Shown here: one piece after another, positions 47,003-56,873 of the stretch
Layout: every line of letters begins with the position of its first letter
Position numbering within the stretch: the first letter of the stretch is position 1
From: Candidatus Saccharimonadota bacterium
GTDB lineage: Bacteria; Patescibacteriota; Saccharimonadia; Saccharimonadales; UBA4665
DNA length: 64,000 bases
Assembly: GCA_002746885.1 (NCBI GenBank)
Contig: PDRS01000006.1
Span: 124,001-188,000 of the forward strand
Direction: 5' to 3'
Made by a program: the position numbers and the translations under genes
The notes under the pieces: model-generated
Database searches by the model: none
Seen by the model: only the letters and a program-made list of their open reading frames with translations
What the model was told of the DNA's origin: nothing

Positions 47003-47905
47003 ATGACATTACCTGGCACGTTTAAGCCAGCGGCTACCAACATGGCTGGACGGGCGATACCCAGTTCAGCAGAAGGTAACCAGCCTCCTGGCGGAAACGG
47101 CAATCCAGCAGACAGAATCGACAGTCTGGCCTCAGTCGCGGTCGGAACAGAAACGTCCCTGCCGCCCACGGAGTTCATAGCGGATCGGCTGCGTGACGCA
47201 GTAATAGGCAATAGCGGTCAAGCTGAACACGCCACACCTACGGGGAATTCTTTTCGTGATTTTGTGAGTCGCATCGACGCGAAGGTGGGCGCTGAGGGTA
47301 TAACGTTTGCGTGCAAGGCTCGTCGGGCTTCAGAGGTGCAAAACCGAGTAGCCACAGCAATGCTTGTCACACGTGGCTATTTGGAAACATATCACCCAGA
47401 AGCATTCAGCAAGATGACACCGGTTAAGTTCATCGGTTTTCTCACAGACGAAGCTTGGTATACCGGAGGGCTATACAACACCATCACCACGGTAGTAGAC
47501 GGTTTCCTAAAGCGTACCGAGAATAATACTGAGACGATACGGGCAATGCTTTTGAACAATGGAGCAACAGCCAAAAACACAGAAAGGACGCAAACAGGCG
47601 ATATTAACCCCGAGAACGTCTCGCAATCATACGGCACAGTTCTGGCTAGACTGCATCGCCTTCCCGATGTAGTAGAGCGTAGCGGCGTACTAGTACTAGA
47701 TGAAAATGCGAAAAATACCATTACTGAGTTACAGGCCGATATTGCCACCGCAGCCGAGCAGGAATCGTTATTTAACACCACGCCTAGAGACGCGTTTACA
47801 AATCTCCTTGGATTTCTGGAGCGCGCAATCAAGATAGAAAAATCTCTACTGGATCAGTTAAACGCCCGAGCAGGTGCGATTCTAGACAGCAAAAAAGAGA
47901 TATAA
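47003..47905 (+). CDS. Unknown soluble protein
   Basis: 300 residues. A disordered Gly/Pro-rich start is followed by a helical body. The start has GAGAGGAA upstream. It resembles its divergent neighbour in layout, not visibly in sequence. No family recognised. Confidence 0.65.
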   Translation: MTLPGTFKPAATNMAGRAIPSSAEGNQPPGGNGNPADRIDSLASVAVGTETSLPPTEFIADRLRDAVIGNSGQAEHATPTGNSFRDFVSRIDAKVGAEGITFACKARRASEVQNRVATAMLVTRGYLETYHPEAFSKMTPVKFIGFLTDEAWYTGGLYNTITTVVDGFLKRTENNTETIRAMLLNNGATAKNTERTQTGDINPENVSQSYGTVLARLHRLPDVVERSGVLVLDENAKNTITELQADIATAAEQESLFNTTPRDAFTNLLGFLERAIKIEKSLLDQLNARAGAILDSKKEI

Positions 47906-47920
47906 ACGCTCAGCGTATGT

Positions 47921-49030
47921 TTATTCCCAGCGGAAGACGCGGAAAGCTACTATGTAGATAGCTATTGTCCAGGCCGCTATAAGTCCAAACTCAAAGAGCA
48001 GCTCAAAAAACCCGCGGTTTTCGGTAATAATGAGTCGCGCAGCGTCTATAACTGGAGTCAGCGGCAGATAGGTCGTAATACCCTGCAGCCATTCGGGCAT
48101 GAGAAAGCGCGGGAAAAAGCTGCCAGAGAGAAACATCATCGGGAAGGTAACGATTTGCCCTAGCGGCGCAGCCTGACGTTCATTTTTCGCCCAACCTCCT
48201 ATGGCAAGACCTATGCCAAACAGCATCATCGCACTCAGCGCAACCAAACCAGCCAACAAGAAGTAGCTGCCACGCATGTTCAGATGAAATACGCCCACCC
48301 CAACAGCGAACATCGTCCCGATGGAAAGCAAGCCGACAGCGACATTGGATATTACGTTCCCCAAGAAATACTGCCAGACCCGAAGTGTCGTGGTGTGGTA
48401 GCGGCGCAACACGCCTTTTTCCTTGAGCTTAGGAAAGACATTGACTGGACCAAATATGCCAGCGCCGAGCAGCGCGAAGCCGAGTAGCCCTGAAAATACG
48501 TAGTCGAACTGATCTAGACCTTGTTTTTCGGTCGATTTTGCGGCGACAGTAAAGGGTTTTTCGGTCGGCACAAACTGAGCGTTAATGTCGTCAAACACGC
48601 TGGTCAGGATTGAAGCCAGTGTGGTGCCAGCCTGTTCATTGCTCTTGTTGTAGTACACGGTCACTTCGCCGACCGGATATCCTTTGGGGCTGATTTTGCC
48701 AAAATTTGCTGGCAACACTATGGTCGCATCTAGCTCGCCGCGGCTCATTTTTTCTTGTGCTTGGTCAAAGTTTTTGACGGTGTCGTCTATTTCGATCACC
48801 CCGGCTTTTTCGCCCTCAGCAACAAAACGAGTTACAAGCGGGCTTTTTGAGTCGTTCAGTAACGCAACGTTAAAACTGACGCTACTGCTGTTGCGGCCAA
48901 ATATACCACCAAAGACAAACAGAAACAGCAGCGGAAAAACGAAAGTGAAAAACAGCGCCAATCGGTCGCGGAACAAGCGTCGTATGTCTATTTTTGCAAA
49001 GGTGAGTACTGGCAAAAGTGCTTTTTTCAT
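47921..49030 (-). CDS. ABC-2 type permease with large outer loop
   Basis: 369 residues. One membrane segment (ALFFTFVFPLLFLFVFGGIFG), an extracytoplasmic region of about 150 residues, then five segments, as in YhgE/drug-exporter ABC-2 proteins. GGGGG precedes the ATG. Expressed with the ATPase at 49098. Confidence 0.88.
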   Translation of the reverse strand: MKKALLPVLTFAKIDIRRLFRDRLALFFTFVFPLLFLFVFGGIFGRNSSSVSFNVALLNDSKSPLVTRFVAEGEKAGVIEIDDTVKNFDQAQEKMSRGELDATIVLPANFGKISPKGYPVGEVTVYYNKSNEQAGTTLASILTSVFDDINAQFVPTEKPFTVAAKSTEKQGLDQFDYVFSGLLGFALLGAGIFGPVNVFPKLKEKGVLRRYHTTTLRVWQYFLGNVISNVAVGLLSIGTMFAVGVGVFHLNMRGSYFLLAGLVALSAMMLFGIGLAIGGWAKNERQAAPLGQIVTFPMMFLSGSFFPRFLMPEWLQGITTYLPLTPVIDAARLIITENRGFFELLFEFGLIAAWTIAIYIVAFRVFRWE

Positions 49031-49097
49031 GTTTTTGCCCCCTGCTTGGCTTGCAGCTCCAGCTTGTTTTCTGACTCATATCCGTTAACTCTCATAC

Positions 49098-49862
49098 TTA
49101 GTCTCGCAGCGCCTTTCCAGTTAAATCGATGAAAACGTCTTCTAGGTTTGCTTGCTCGACATGTTGCTGCTTTTTAAAACCCTTTTTCAGCAGCGTTTTT
49201 ATGAGATTTTTCGGCGTGTCGAGCGCAATAATTGCGCCGTTATCCATAACCGCCACGCGGTCGCAGAGCAGTTCCGCCTCATCCATGTAGTGCGTTGTCA
49301 TAATGACCGTGACGCCACGGTCGCGTATTTCGCGAATCAAATCCCATAGGTTGCGCCGCGCTTGCGGATCAAGCCCAGTCGTCGGTTCGTCGAGAAAAAA
49401 GATTTTTGGGTCATGCACCAGTGCTGCCGCAATGGAAAACCGCTGCCGCTGTCCGCCAGAGAGCTGTTCGACATAGCTTTTTGCCTTATCCTCAAGCTGC
49501 AGGTCACGCAAAAACTGCATGGCATCAACCTTTTCCCCGTATGTCGAAGAGAAGAATTCGAGCAATTCGGTCAGCTTGGTCTTCTCTTCGAAAGACGGCG
49601 ACTGCGGCTGCACGCCTATCAGCGCCTTTACTTTGCTTGGTTCTGCTGCAATGTCGATACCGTCGAGCGTAGCGGTTCCGCCATCGATAGACCGAAGCGT
49701 TTCGAGCATTTCCAGCGTCGTTGTTTTGCCCGCGCCATTTGGGCCAAGTATGCCGAAAATCTCGCCTGCTTTCACCTCAAAACTAATGCCGTCCACCACG
49801 GCCTTACCACTATATTTTTTCGTCAGATCTTTCGCGACGACAATAGGAGGAGTTTGCTTCAT
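49098..49862 (-). CDS. ABC transporter ATP-binding protein (DrrA-like)
   Basis: 254 residues from ATG 49862 (MKQTPPIVVAKDLT). Walker A GPNGAGKTT, signature LSGGQRQRFSIAAALV, Walker B IFFLDEPTTGLDPQ. TGTTATTCT ends 6 nt before the ATG; upstream in-frame codons are not coding. Forms an exporter with 47921-49030. Confidence 0.94.
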   Translation of the reverse strand: MKQTPPIVVAKDLTKKYSGKAVVDGISFEVKAGEIFGILGPNGAGKTTTLEMLETLRSIDGGTATLDGIDIAAEPSKVKALIGVQPQSPSFEEKTKLTELLEFFSSTYGEKVDAMQFLRDLQLEDKAKSYVEQLSGGQRQRFSIAAALVHDPKIFFLDEPTTGLDPQARRNLWDLIREIRDRGVTVIMTTHYMDEAELLCDRVAVMDNGAIIALDTPKNLIKTLLKKGFKKQQHVEQANLEDVFIDLTGKALRD

Positions 49863-49911
49863 AGTCATAGAATAACATGCGGTAACTGATTTATGAGCTA
49901 AAGCACGACCA

Positions 49912-49945
49912 AAGAAAACACCTGGCATACACCAGATGTTTTCTT
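49912..49945 (-). terminator. Terminator after the 65-residue protein gene
   Basis: Two 14-nt arms (AAGAAAACACCTGG and CCAGATGTTTTCTT) with one wobble, ending in T-rich sequence on both strands. Confidence 0.65.
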
Positions 49946-49956
49946 GCCATAGATGA

Positions 49957-50154
49957 CTAGCCGCGCTTGATGGTCAGAAAGCCGTTGCGTGGGTTTTCGT
50001 TGACCACAAAACCAGCTGGAAGCTCGCAAGCCTCTGGGCGAGCATCTTTACTGAAATAGTAAATAGTCTGCTCTTTGCCGCCGCGAAGCGTGACTTTCTT
50101 TGAGTTTAGGTGGTATGTAACACCCTTTGAATTCGTATGCGTATATCCTGCCAT
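49957..50154 (-). CDS. Small conserved CPR-type protein
   Basis: 65 residues, basic, beginning MAGYTHTNSKGVTYHLNSKK with later GGKEQTIYYFSKDAR. This short protein family recurs in Patescibacteria genomes as far as I remember; function unknown. Good ribosome site (AGAGAGGGA) and its own terminator. Confidence 0.75.
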   Translation of the reverse strand: MAGYTHTNSKGVTYHLNSKKVTLRGGKEQTIYYFSKDARPEACELPAGFVVNENPRNGFLTIKRG

Positions 50155-50326
50155 AGCGTTCCCTCTCTTAACATTACGTTGGTACCCCTAACATACATCG
50201 GTGGCAATCTGTTTGTCAACACTTAAAAACAAATCACAACACCTTACGTTTCAGGGTATTGCGTCTAGAGGAGAGCTGTATTACACTTATGTTTATATAT
50301 TATATCTAATGTTTAGAAGGTGAAAA

Positions 50327-51007
50327 ATGGATTTTCGACAGTTTGGCTCAAACTCTTCAACTAAGCAAGAAGCGGTATCTGCGCCGGAAAGTAGCGCGCA
50401 CACTCCCACACCACGGCATACGACAAACAAACAGCGCGCCAACGATACCGTACCTCGTTGGCTTAACATTCTGACAGTTGCCGTTCTCTTTGGTGTGGCG
50501 ATTTTAATGTTCCTGCTCACCATGCTTTTTATGCGTAAAGACGCTAAGGACGGCGAGTTTGCGTTCGTGAGCGACAAGCAGTATCAGGCGGTCTTTCTGA
50601 ATAACGGTCAGGTGTATTTCGGCAAAGTAACAGCAATGGGCGATCAGTACATCAAGCTCGCGGGGGTTTACTACCTAACCCAAAACGCGACGACAGGCGC
50701 CAATGGCCAGCAACAGACCACCGGCGATTATACGCTCGTGAAACTTGGCTGCCAGCAAATACACTCACCCACCGATCGCATGTTCATAAATCGCAGTCAA
50801 GTTACGTTCTGGGAAAATATCGAAAGTGATGGCAGGGTTGCCCGAAGTATTCAAGAATTCCAAGAGAAAAACCCTAACGGACCAAACTGCGACGAACAAA
50901 CCAGTCAAACCCCAGCTACAAACGCACCGAGCCAAGCAAGCAATAACAGCGCCGACACGCAAAACACGCAAAATGCACCGCAGGCTCCGAGCGAGCGCCG
51001 CCAATAG
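50327..51007 (+). CDS. Single-pass membrane protein, CPR-type
   Basis: 226 residues. Ser/Thr-rich cytoplasmic start, one membrane segment (TVAVLFGVAILMFLLTMLF), then a beta-rich outer domain (AVFLNNGQVYFGKVTAMGDQ) typical of a CPR-wide family, and an Asn/Gln-rich tail. AGAAGGTGA precedes the ATG. Confidence 0.75.
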   Translation: MDFRQFGSNSSTKQEAVSAPESSAHTPTPRHTTNKQRANDTVPRWLNILTVAVLFGVAILMFLLTMLFMRKDAKDGEFAFVSDKQYQAVFLNNGQVYFGKVTAMGDQYIKLAGVYYLTQNATTGANGQQQTTGDYTLVKLGCQQIHSPTDRMFINRSQVTFWENIESDGRVARSIQEFQEKNPNGPNCDEQTSQTPATNAPSQASNNSADTQNTQNAPQAPSERRQ

Positions 51008-51282
51008 ATACGCGCTAATCGCATAACGAAACCGCTTCGCCTACTTTCCCGACTCCTTCGTTTGCATGAATCTGGCATTTTCACTGAGCACCGTACAACC
51101 TTACGGCTACCGTGTCAGTTAAATAAGTGGTAGCTACTGTGTTCCGCAAAAGACTTTCGAATGACAGGGGTGCGCTCAGGCGCAACGCGAGCTATGCCGC
51201 CAATTTCACGATCTATAAGCTCGTCGACAATCCCAAAAACGGTTTGTTTGGCGATATCAATTGCAAACTTATCGCCAAAGAG

Positions 51283-51885
51283 TTATTTCAGGTAGCTTTT
51301 CATAAACCAGCGATAGAGAGCAGTGATGATAAACAGCACCGCACTCAATACCGTCGCCACAATGCTCCAGCCAGCCAGGTCGGGAGACCACCGAGCCGAG
51401 ACAAAATCAAACTTATACAACACATCTGGAATGTCACTAAACCGCACGCCGCGAGCTTCCGCGTAGCTTTCTATGCAGTTTATGGTAGCTTGTGCAGTGC
51501 TCGTTTGCCCCTCGGCATCACACGCCTGTAGCGCTTGGTTGTACAGCGCGCTGTTGTTTTGACCAAGCGCCGCCTGCCGCTCAGCCTGCAGCCGCTCATA
51601 GGTGTACTTGAGCTGTATGGGAGGATGCGCTCCATTTGCGCCGGTTTCAAGACTGGTGTTCATGTGTCCATGCACGTGTTCGCGAAGTGCTCGCAAGGCT
51701 TCCTCTACATTGCCGTTATTTTTATCTGCCTCAAACACGGCAGACCGCAGGCGACCCATTTCAATATTGTTTTGTTGCAGCGCCTTAAGACTCAAAAAGC
51801 CAAACGCAAGCATCAGAATGAGAAAATACCAGGGGTGTATTTTTCGCAAGTACCGCCAGTAGTGATGCAGCTTTCGCTTGTTCAT
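51283..51885 (-). CDS. Two-helix membrane protein, possibly truncated
   Basis: 200 residues. Membrane segments near residues 18-35 and 175-195 enclose an outer domain with two Cys. The TAA at 51283 is followed in the same frame by 55 open codons (51115-51282) that look coding. TATCAT lies 7 nt before the ATG. Function unknown. Confidence 0.7.
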   Translation of the reverse strand: MNKRKLHHYWRYLRKIHPWYFLILMLAFGFLSLKALQQNNIEMGRLRSAVFEADKNNGNVEEALRALREHVHGHMNTSLETGANGAHPPIQLKYTYERLQAERQAALGQNNSALYNQALQACDAEGQTSTAQATINCIESYAEARGVRFSDIPDVLYKFDFVSARWSPDLAGWSIVATVLSAVLFIITALYRWFMKSYLK

Positions 51886-52021
51886 CTTGCTTATGATAAT
51901 AAGAGAATCGAGAGACGCCAGTCAAGAGGCGGAAACCGTTTCAGAGATACCGAAGGACGAAAATACACCTCCTACGTAGATCCGCTTGCTACTTGGTGTC
52001 TAATACCCGATACTTAAACCC

Positions 52022-53314
52022 ATGCACATATTTTTTTCGGGTATAGGCGGCGCAGGCATAGGACCGCTTGCGCTGGTTGCGAAACAAGCTGGATATAGCG
52101 TATCAGGTTCGGACAAGCAAGCTTCACTGTACACTGACTACCTCAACGCACACGGTATTTCGGATATTTCCATCGGGCAAACGAGTGAAGATATCGCCGC
52201 CACTCACGCTCGGCTACCCATAGATTGGTATGTGTACTCTTCGGCTGTGGCTATCGAGCAACCCAACGCGCCAGAGTTTCTTTTTTGCAAAGAAAACGGT
52301 ATTCGCATGAGCAAGCGAGATGAGCTGCTCAATGAAATTGTGTCGCAAAAACATCTTCCGCTCATCGCTGTTGCTGGTACTCACGGAAAAACAACGACTA
52401 CCGCCATGGCTATTTGGGTATTTCGGCGGCTTGGCATACCTATCGGCTACATTTTGCCCGCCAAAAGCAGTTTTGCCGACATGGGCGCATGTGAACCGCA
52501 GGCAAAATTCTTTGTGTACGAGTGCGACGAATTTGACCGCAACTTCTTGCAGTACCACCCCGCCCTAAGTCTTATAACTGGCATAGATTGGGATCATCCC
52601 GATGTTTACCCGACGCGTGAAGCGTACTATCAGGCGTTTCGCGATTTTCTCGGCCAATCACAAACGGTTGTCATGTGGGAAAGTGACGTCGAAAGACTCG
52701 ACGGCAAACCAGGCGAAACAGACATGGTTTTGCCAGACAACGACGAAACTATAAGGTCTATTCGCCTCGCCGGAAACGTAAATCGCCGCGACGCGTGGCT
52801 GGTTGCGAACGCGCTGGCAACGCTCACTGAGCAGCCTGTAGAGCAGTTGCTGAATATTTTGGAACAGTTTCCTGGTGTGTCGCGTCGTTTTGAACAACTC
52901 GTACCCAACTTGTACACTGACTACGCTCACACGCCCGAAAAAATTCGCGGCGCGCTGCAACTCGGCCGCGAAGTCGCGGGCGAGAACTTGGTCGTGGTGT
53001 ACGAGGGTCTACACAACACGCGCCAGCACTTCATAAAACATGAGCTGGTAACGCTCTTTAGTGGTATCAAAAAACTCTATGTCGTACCGAGCTACCATGC
53101 CCGAGAGGACGAATCGCTCGAGGAAATGACACCAGAGAAACTGATTGCAATCATGGATACTAGCGTACAAACGTACGCCGAAGCGACCGCTCTTGAAGAT
53201 CACCTCAAACAACGCCTGCAGGCACACTTAGACAGCGGCGATACGGTGTTGTGCCTAAGCGCTGGCGGGGGCGGTAGTCTCGACGAGTGGTTGCGAAAAG
53301 AGTTCTGCGAGTAA
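52022..53314 (+). CDS. murC: UDP-N-acetylmuramate ligase (MurC/Mpl type)
   Basis: 430 residues, shorter than E. coli MurC. IGGAGIGPLALVAKQAGY starts the UDP-binding domain; AGTHGKTTTTAMAIWVF is the ATP loop; DWDHPDVYPT and YTDYAHTPEKIRGAL are family motifs. It adds L-alanine (MurC) or a recycled tripeptide (Mpl). GATACT ends 7 nt before the ATG. Confidence 0.88.
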   Translation: MHIFFSGIGGAGIGPLALVAKQAGYSVSGSDKQASLYTDYLNAHGISDISIGQTSEDIAATHARLPIDWYVYSSAVAIEQPNAPEFLFCKENGIRMSKRDELLNEIVSQKHLPLIAVAGTHGKTTTTAMAIWVFRRLGIPIGYILPAKSSFADMGACEPQAKFFVYECDEFDRNFLQYHPALSLITGIDWDHPDVYPTREAYYQAFRDFLGQSQTVVMWESDVERLDGKPGETDMVLPDNDETIRSIRLAGNVNRRDAWLVANALATLTEQPVEQLLNILEQFPGVSRRFEQLVPNLYTDYAHTPEKIRGALQLGREVAGENLVVVYEGLHNTRQHFIKHELVTLFSGIKKLYVVPSYHAREDESLEEMTPEKLIAIMDTSVQTYAEATALEDHLKQRLQAHLDSGDTVLCLSAGGGGSLDEWLRKEFCE

Positions 53315-53406
53315 CCCTGCCGCAACTCAATGTGCGGATGGGTAAACTTACCCACTAAGCACTCCTGCCCACTGAACAAGAACAGGCAAAATTCATAAAA
53401 GAGCAA

Positions 53407-53433
53407 AGCGTGAAAGGACAGTCCTTTCACGCT
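53407..53433 (-). terminator. Palindromic terminator of paralog B
   Basis: A perfect 13+1+13 palindrome beginning AGCGTGAAAGGAC; counterpart of 36621-36646. Confidence 0.75.
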
Positions 53434-53468
53434 AGTGGTTTGCGAGAGTTTCGTATAAATGCTTCGTG

Positions 53469-54398
53469 TCAGTGGATTACTTTTATGGACGGCAGGATAA
53501 ACTGCAGATCATTGTTGAAATCTCGTAGATTACGATCTGGATCTTTGAGAAGTCTATCTATGTAAGCCTCTTTTTCGTTTTTAGGCACAACTAGGTCGAC
53601 CTCTTGCATAATGATGACCAAGTGCTTGTCGTCTCCGTCGCTAATTTCGTAAAAGTACACGACCTCCTTATCGCCGACATTTATATGACAAACAATGTCT
53701 GACTGCCCATCTGCTGGACTATCGAGCTTGAAGGCGGGATCTTTACATAGAGAGTTGTTTTGGTCGCTATACAGCGAACTACTATTTTCCCTTTTTTTGG
53801 TTATTGATATACCAAGCGGGTATTTGCCAGAAGGAGCAGTTAAGAACTTGCTCGGAAAGCGTCCTGGTTCGTTGTCTCTCGGTGTTTCTGAAGTAGATTT
53901 TATCGTGGACCCTTTGTAATATTTCAGGCTATACCGTGTTCCGTTATCATCCTCATACGTATACGTGGAGAAACGAGCAAGGAACACAAGCACGATGACA
54001 GCAATTGCCACGGCTATAAACAGAAACACAGATAGTGTAATAATCGCCCATTTTGGAAGTTTGCGTTTTGTCTCTTGCTGCATGCTCTGGCTGTTGCTAA
54101 AGACGGGGCCAGCCGCAACTGGCGCGCCGTTGACTACGCCGGTAGCCTGCTGTGGGTTTGGACTAACGGCGGGATTCTGCACGACGGGCGGTTGGCTGGG
54201 CTGTAGCGACTGTGGTTGCGATTGAACCGGCTGTAGCGGCTGCGGTTGCTGAACTTGGGTAAGTGATTGGGGCTGTGCTTGTGCTGGCGATGCTTGTGGT
54301 GCTGGCGGCTGAACCGACCCCGCTGGCCGCGGTTGCAGAGATTGCGTAGTATTTTGGGGCTGCGTTGTTACTTCCTGCGGGTTTTGTTCGTTGTTCAT
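53469..54398 (-). CDS. Pro/Gln-rich single-pass surface protein, paralog B
   Basis: 309 residues, same layout as 35680-36585: Pro/Gln-rich tail, membrane segment (WAIITLSVFLFIAVAIAV), outer domain with two Cys. Differences cluster in the Pro-rich tail and just after the membrane, as expected for diverging surface proteins. Confidence 0.85.
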   Translation of the reverse strand: MNNEQNPQEVTTQPQNTTQSLQPRPAGSVQPPAPQASPAQAQPQSLTQVQQPQPLQPVQSQPQSLQPSQPPVVQNPAVSPNPQQATGVVNGAPVAAGPVFSNSQSMQQETKRKLPKWAIITLSVFLFIAVAIAVIVLVFLARFSTYTYEDDNGTRYSLKYYKGSTIKSTSETPRDNEPGRFPSKFLTAPSGKYPLGISITKKRENSSSLYSDQNNSLCKDPAFKLDSPADGQSDIVCHINVGDKEVVYFYEISDGDDKHLVIIMQEVDLVVPKNEKEAYIDRLLKDPDRNLRDFNNDLQFILPSIKVIH

Positions 54399-54511
54399 AA
54401 ACTAATCTCGTTTACGCTTATTGCTTAGTATACACCACGCAGAGAGGGCTACCAGCAATAAAAAAACACGCCATAACGCACTTTTGTTCGATGACAGGCT
54501 CGTCTGTCCGC

Positions 54512-56386
54512 CTAGAGCAGCACGATGCCTATAATAGCTAGAATGATCACGAGGGCGATACTCCAGCCAATTGTGCCGCGCACGGTTGTTGGCGGACTTG
54601 TCACCGTCTGTAGCAGCGTACGTTGTGCTGGCTGCGAGGCATGTGCCTGCTGTCGCAGCGGCCGTGGTGCAAAAGAAGAGTTGCGTTGCTGAAACGCTGG
54701 GGATTGCGGCTGCCGAGGAGCATACGTGCTTTGCGGCTGCGTACCACCACCGACACGCGATTCGCCCCCCTCGCTTAACACAGCAGCCACCAGAGCGACT
54801 TCGCCAGTTGCTTCATCAATATGTTTTTTAACCTGTTTGGTTCTTGGCGCGGTCTCTTTGGCGCGCTCCTGGTAGTACTCGTGACCGTATTCAAATGAAG
54901 TTTCCTCTGCGGCCTTACCGTGGCTGTCTACCTCTATGTTATGCCAAGCGCTTCGCTCTATGCGATGCCCTTCCGCAAGCTTTGCCTGCTCCTCCTGCTC
55001 CATTGCCTGCGCTTTTTCTTCTAGCTTTTGCGTGATGCGCGCTTTTTCTTTAGCTTTCTGTTCGGCGGCCAGTTTCTTTTCTATTTCGCGTTGTATTTCG
55101 GCGCGCTGGCGTGTTCTTTCTTCAAGAGATTGCGTACGAGCCGCATGGTTTGCTTCGACTGCTAGACCTGACGCGGCACGGGCGTTAGCGCGATCTTTTT
55201 CGGCAGCCATTTCTCGTATTTTCGCTTCGTTTCGCACCTTTGCTGCTTCTTGCAGTCTAGCCGCTTCTTGGAGTTTGGTTTCCTCTCGTATTGCAGCCGA
55301 TTCTATTTCGCGGGCATGATTCTGTTGTATAGTTTCAATTTTTTTCACCTGCTCCTGGCGTTTTTTTGCAAATTCGCGCGTCATTTTCTTTTCACGGCGC
55401 TTATGTCGAATATGTTCTATGCCTCCGCCTACGATCACACCAGCCACAAGACCACGATTGCGACCTCGGCGATAGGCGTACGCCTGTAGGTCTTCGTTTG
55501 ACCTCGCGCTATTGAGGATGTTTGGAGCTGCCGCGCTTGCAATGGTATTTCCGACCGTGTTCACAGCGGTAGGCGCAGTGTATATGTTTGGCCCAGGAAC
55601 GGGCTGCGGACGCTGGAAACGGCGCGGCAGAGGAGTACGGCGCGGCGGCGGAACTGGGGTAACGGGAGGTTGCCCGCCTCCACCCGAACCCTGCTGTCCA
55701 GTTGGCGTCGCGGTGCTTCCTCCAGCAGCATGGGTCGATGATTGCGAAGATGTTGCTGTAGCTGGTGCTTTGCCTGGATCTTCCTCCTCGGTACTCTCCG
55801 CCTCATTTGATTCCGTAGCCGTTTCAGGCGCAGGAGACTCGAGCGGCAGTTCTTGCGATTCCTCCGCAGGCGCTTCTGCGAGCTCTTCTGCAGGCGGTTC
55901 TTGGGCAGCCTCAGTGGTCTGCGTAGACAATGGCTCTTGCTGTTCAGATGCGGCTTCTTCTGCTACCGGCTGTTTCTCAGCCATATCGACCGCCCGTTCA
56001 ATAATTGCGCTATCATGCTCTTCAGGCACACTGTGGAGGTCGATTGTTTCTTCGTTTGCGAGTGCTTCTGCTATCTGTTCTTCGTTCGTCGTCAACTGTT
56101 CTTGGTCTGCTGCGGCTACCTCTTCGCTTTGTTTGGGTTTCTTCTCTGGGCTGGCGTCGCTCGACTTAGCCTCGCGCTCTTCTTTGAGTAGTTTATCGAG
56201 AAGCGGTATAGATTTTTCGGCTACCTCTTTCCTTTCCCCTTGTTTGCCCGCCGACTTTTCGCCGTCAGGAATTACACCGCCGAGTTCGCGGCCTTTTTTT
56301 CTGGCAGTTGTCTTTGAGGTGTCTTTCTCGAGATCAGAGTCATCGTCTGATGATTCGGGTGAAAGAGAACTGAAGCGCTCTGACAT
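54512..56386 (-). CDS. Large Glu-rich tail-anchored coiled-coil protein
   Basis: 624 residues. Acidic Glu/Ala/Pro-rich first third, Gly/Pro/Arg middle, a coiled coil of about 200 residues rich in Glu, Ala and Arg (near 330-500), and a C-terminal membrane helix (IGWSIALVIILAIIGIVLL). TGGTAAAAT lies 11 nt before the ATG. A structural or scaffold role is a guess. Confidence 0.75.
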   Translation of the reverse strand: MSERFSSLSPESSDDDSDLEKDTSKTTARKKGRELGGVIPDGEKSAGKQGERKEVAEKSIPLLDKLLKEEREAKSSDASPEKKPKQSEEVAAADQEQLTTNEEQIAEALANEETIDLHSVPEEHDSAIIERAVDMAEKQPVAEEAASEQQEPLSTQTTEAAQEPPAEELAEAPAEESQELPLESPAPETATESNEAESTEEEDPGKAPATATSSQSSTHAAGGSTATPTGQQGSGGGGQPPVTPVPPPRRTPLPRRFQRPQPVPGPNIYTAPTAVNTVGNTIASAAAPNILNSARSNEDLQAYAYRRGRNRGLVAGVIVGGGIEHIRHKRREKKMTREFAKKRQEQVKKIETIQQNHAREIESAAIREETKLQEAARLQEAAKVRNEAKIREMAAEKDRANARAASGLAVEANHAARTQSLEERTRQRAEIQREIEKKLAAEQKAKEKARITQKLEEKAQAMEQEEQAKLAEGHRIERSAWHNIEVDSHGKAAEETSFEYGHEYYQERAKETAPRTKQVKKHIDEATGEVALVAAVLSEGGESRVGGGTQPQSTYAPRQPQSPAFQQRNSSFAPRPLRQQAHASQPAQRTLLQTVTSPPTTVRGTIGWSIALVIILAIIGIVLL

Positions 56387-56414
56387 AATTGTCTGCTATT
56401 TTACCAGATTTGTT

Positions 56415-56873
56415 TTATTTTTCAAAATGCCGTTCGCCGTAGCTTTCGCCGTTCTCAATAGTTTCTATCATCTGCCGCACACTCGGAATGGTATTTTCGG
56501 GAAGTTCAGCTGGAGCAAACCAAGCAATGGCATCATGCATATGCGGCTCAGCGTTTCGCGGTTCGCCCTGCCATTTTTCGGCTCGAAAGATTACGTTGCA
56601 CCACTCATTGTCGGGGTCATCGTCGCTTTGCAGCCAAAATGCCAGCATATATTTTGCATCTTGCGGCTGCACAATAACGTCTACTTCCTCTTTCGCTTCG
56701 CGAATAGCAGCCCGTAAAAAGCCTTCTCCTTTTTCGACTTTGCCCGATGGCAAGCCGTAGTAGCCGTCCATCCATTTTGTGTGGCTACGACGCACAAACA
56801 AATATTTGCCGTCTCGTTCAATCAGCATAAAAGCTGCGCAGTATGGCTGCGTTATCGTTTCTCGTTCATTCAT
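56415..56873 (-). CDS. NUDIX hydrolase
   Basis: 152 residues. NUDIX box GLPSGKVEKGEG..REAKEEVDV is intact. MutT-like; substrate unknown. Overlaps the end of the Sua5 gene by 8 nt. Confidence 0.88.
   Translation of the reverse strand: MNERETITQPYCAAFMLIERDGKYLFVRRSHTKWMDGYYGLPSGKVEKGEGFLRAAIREAKEEVDVIVQPQDAKYMLAFWLQSDDDPDNEWCNVIFRAEKWQGEPRNAEPHMHDAIAWFAPAELPENTIPSVRQMIETIENGESYGERHFEK

Larger units (their letters stand above)
53388..54436 (-). repeat. Right copy of a 1-kb inverted duplication
   Basis: Matches 35637-36665 in opposite orientation, promoter to terminator. Confidence 0.85.
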
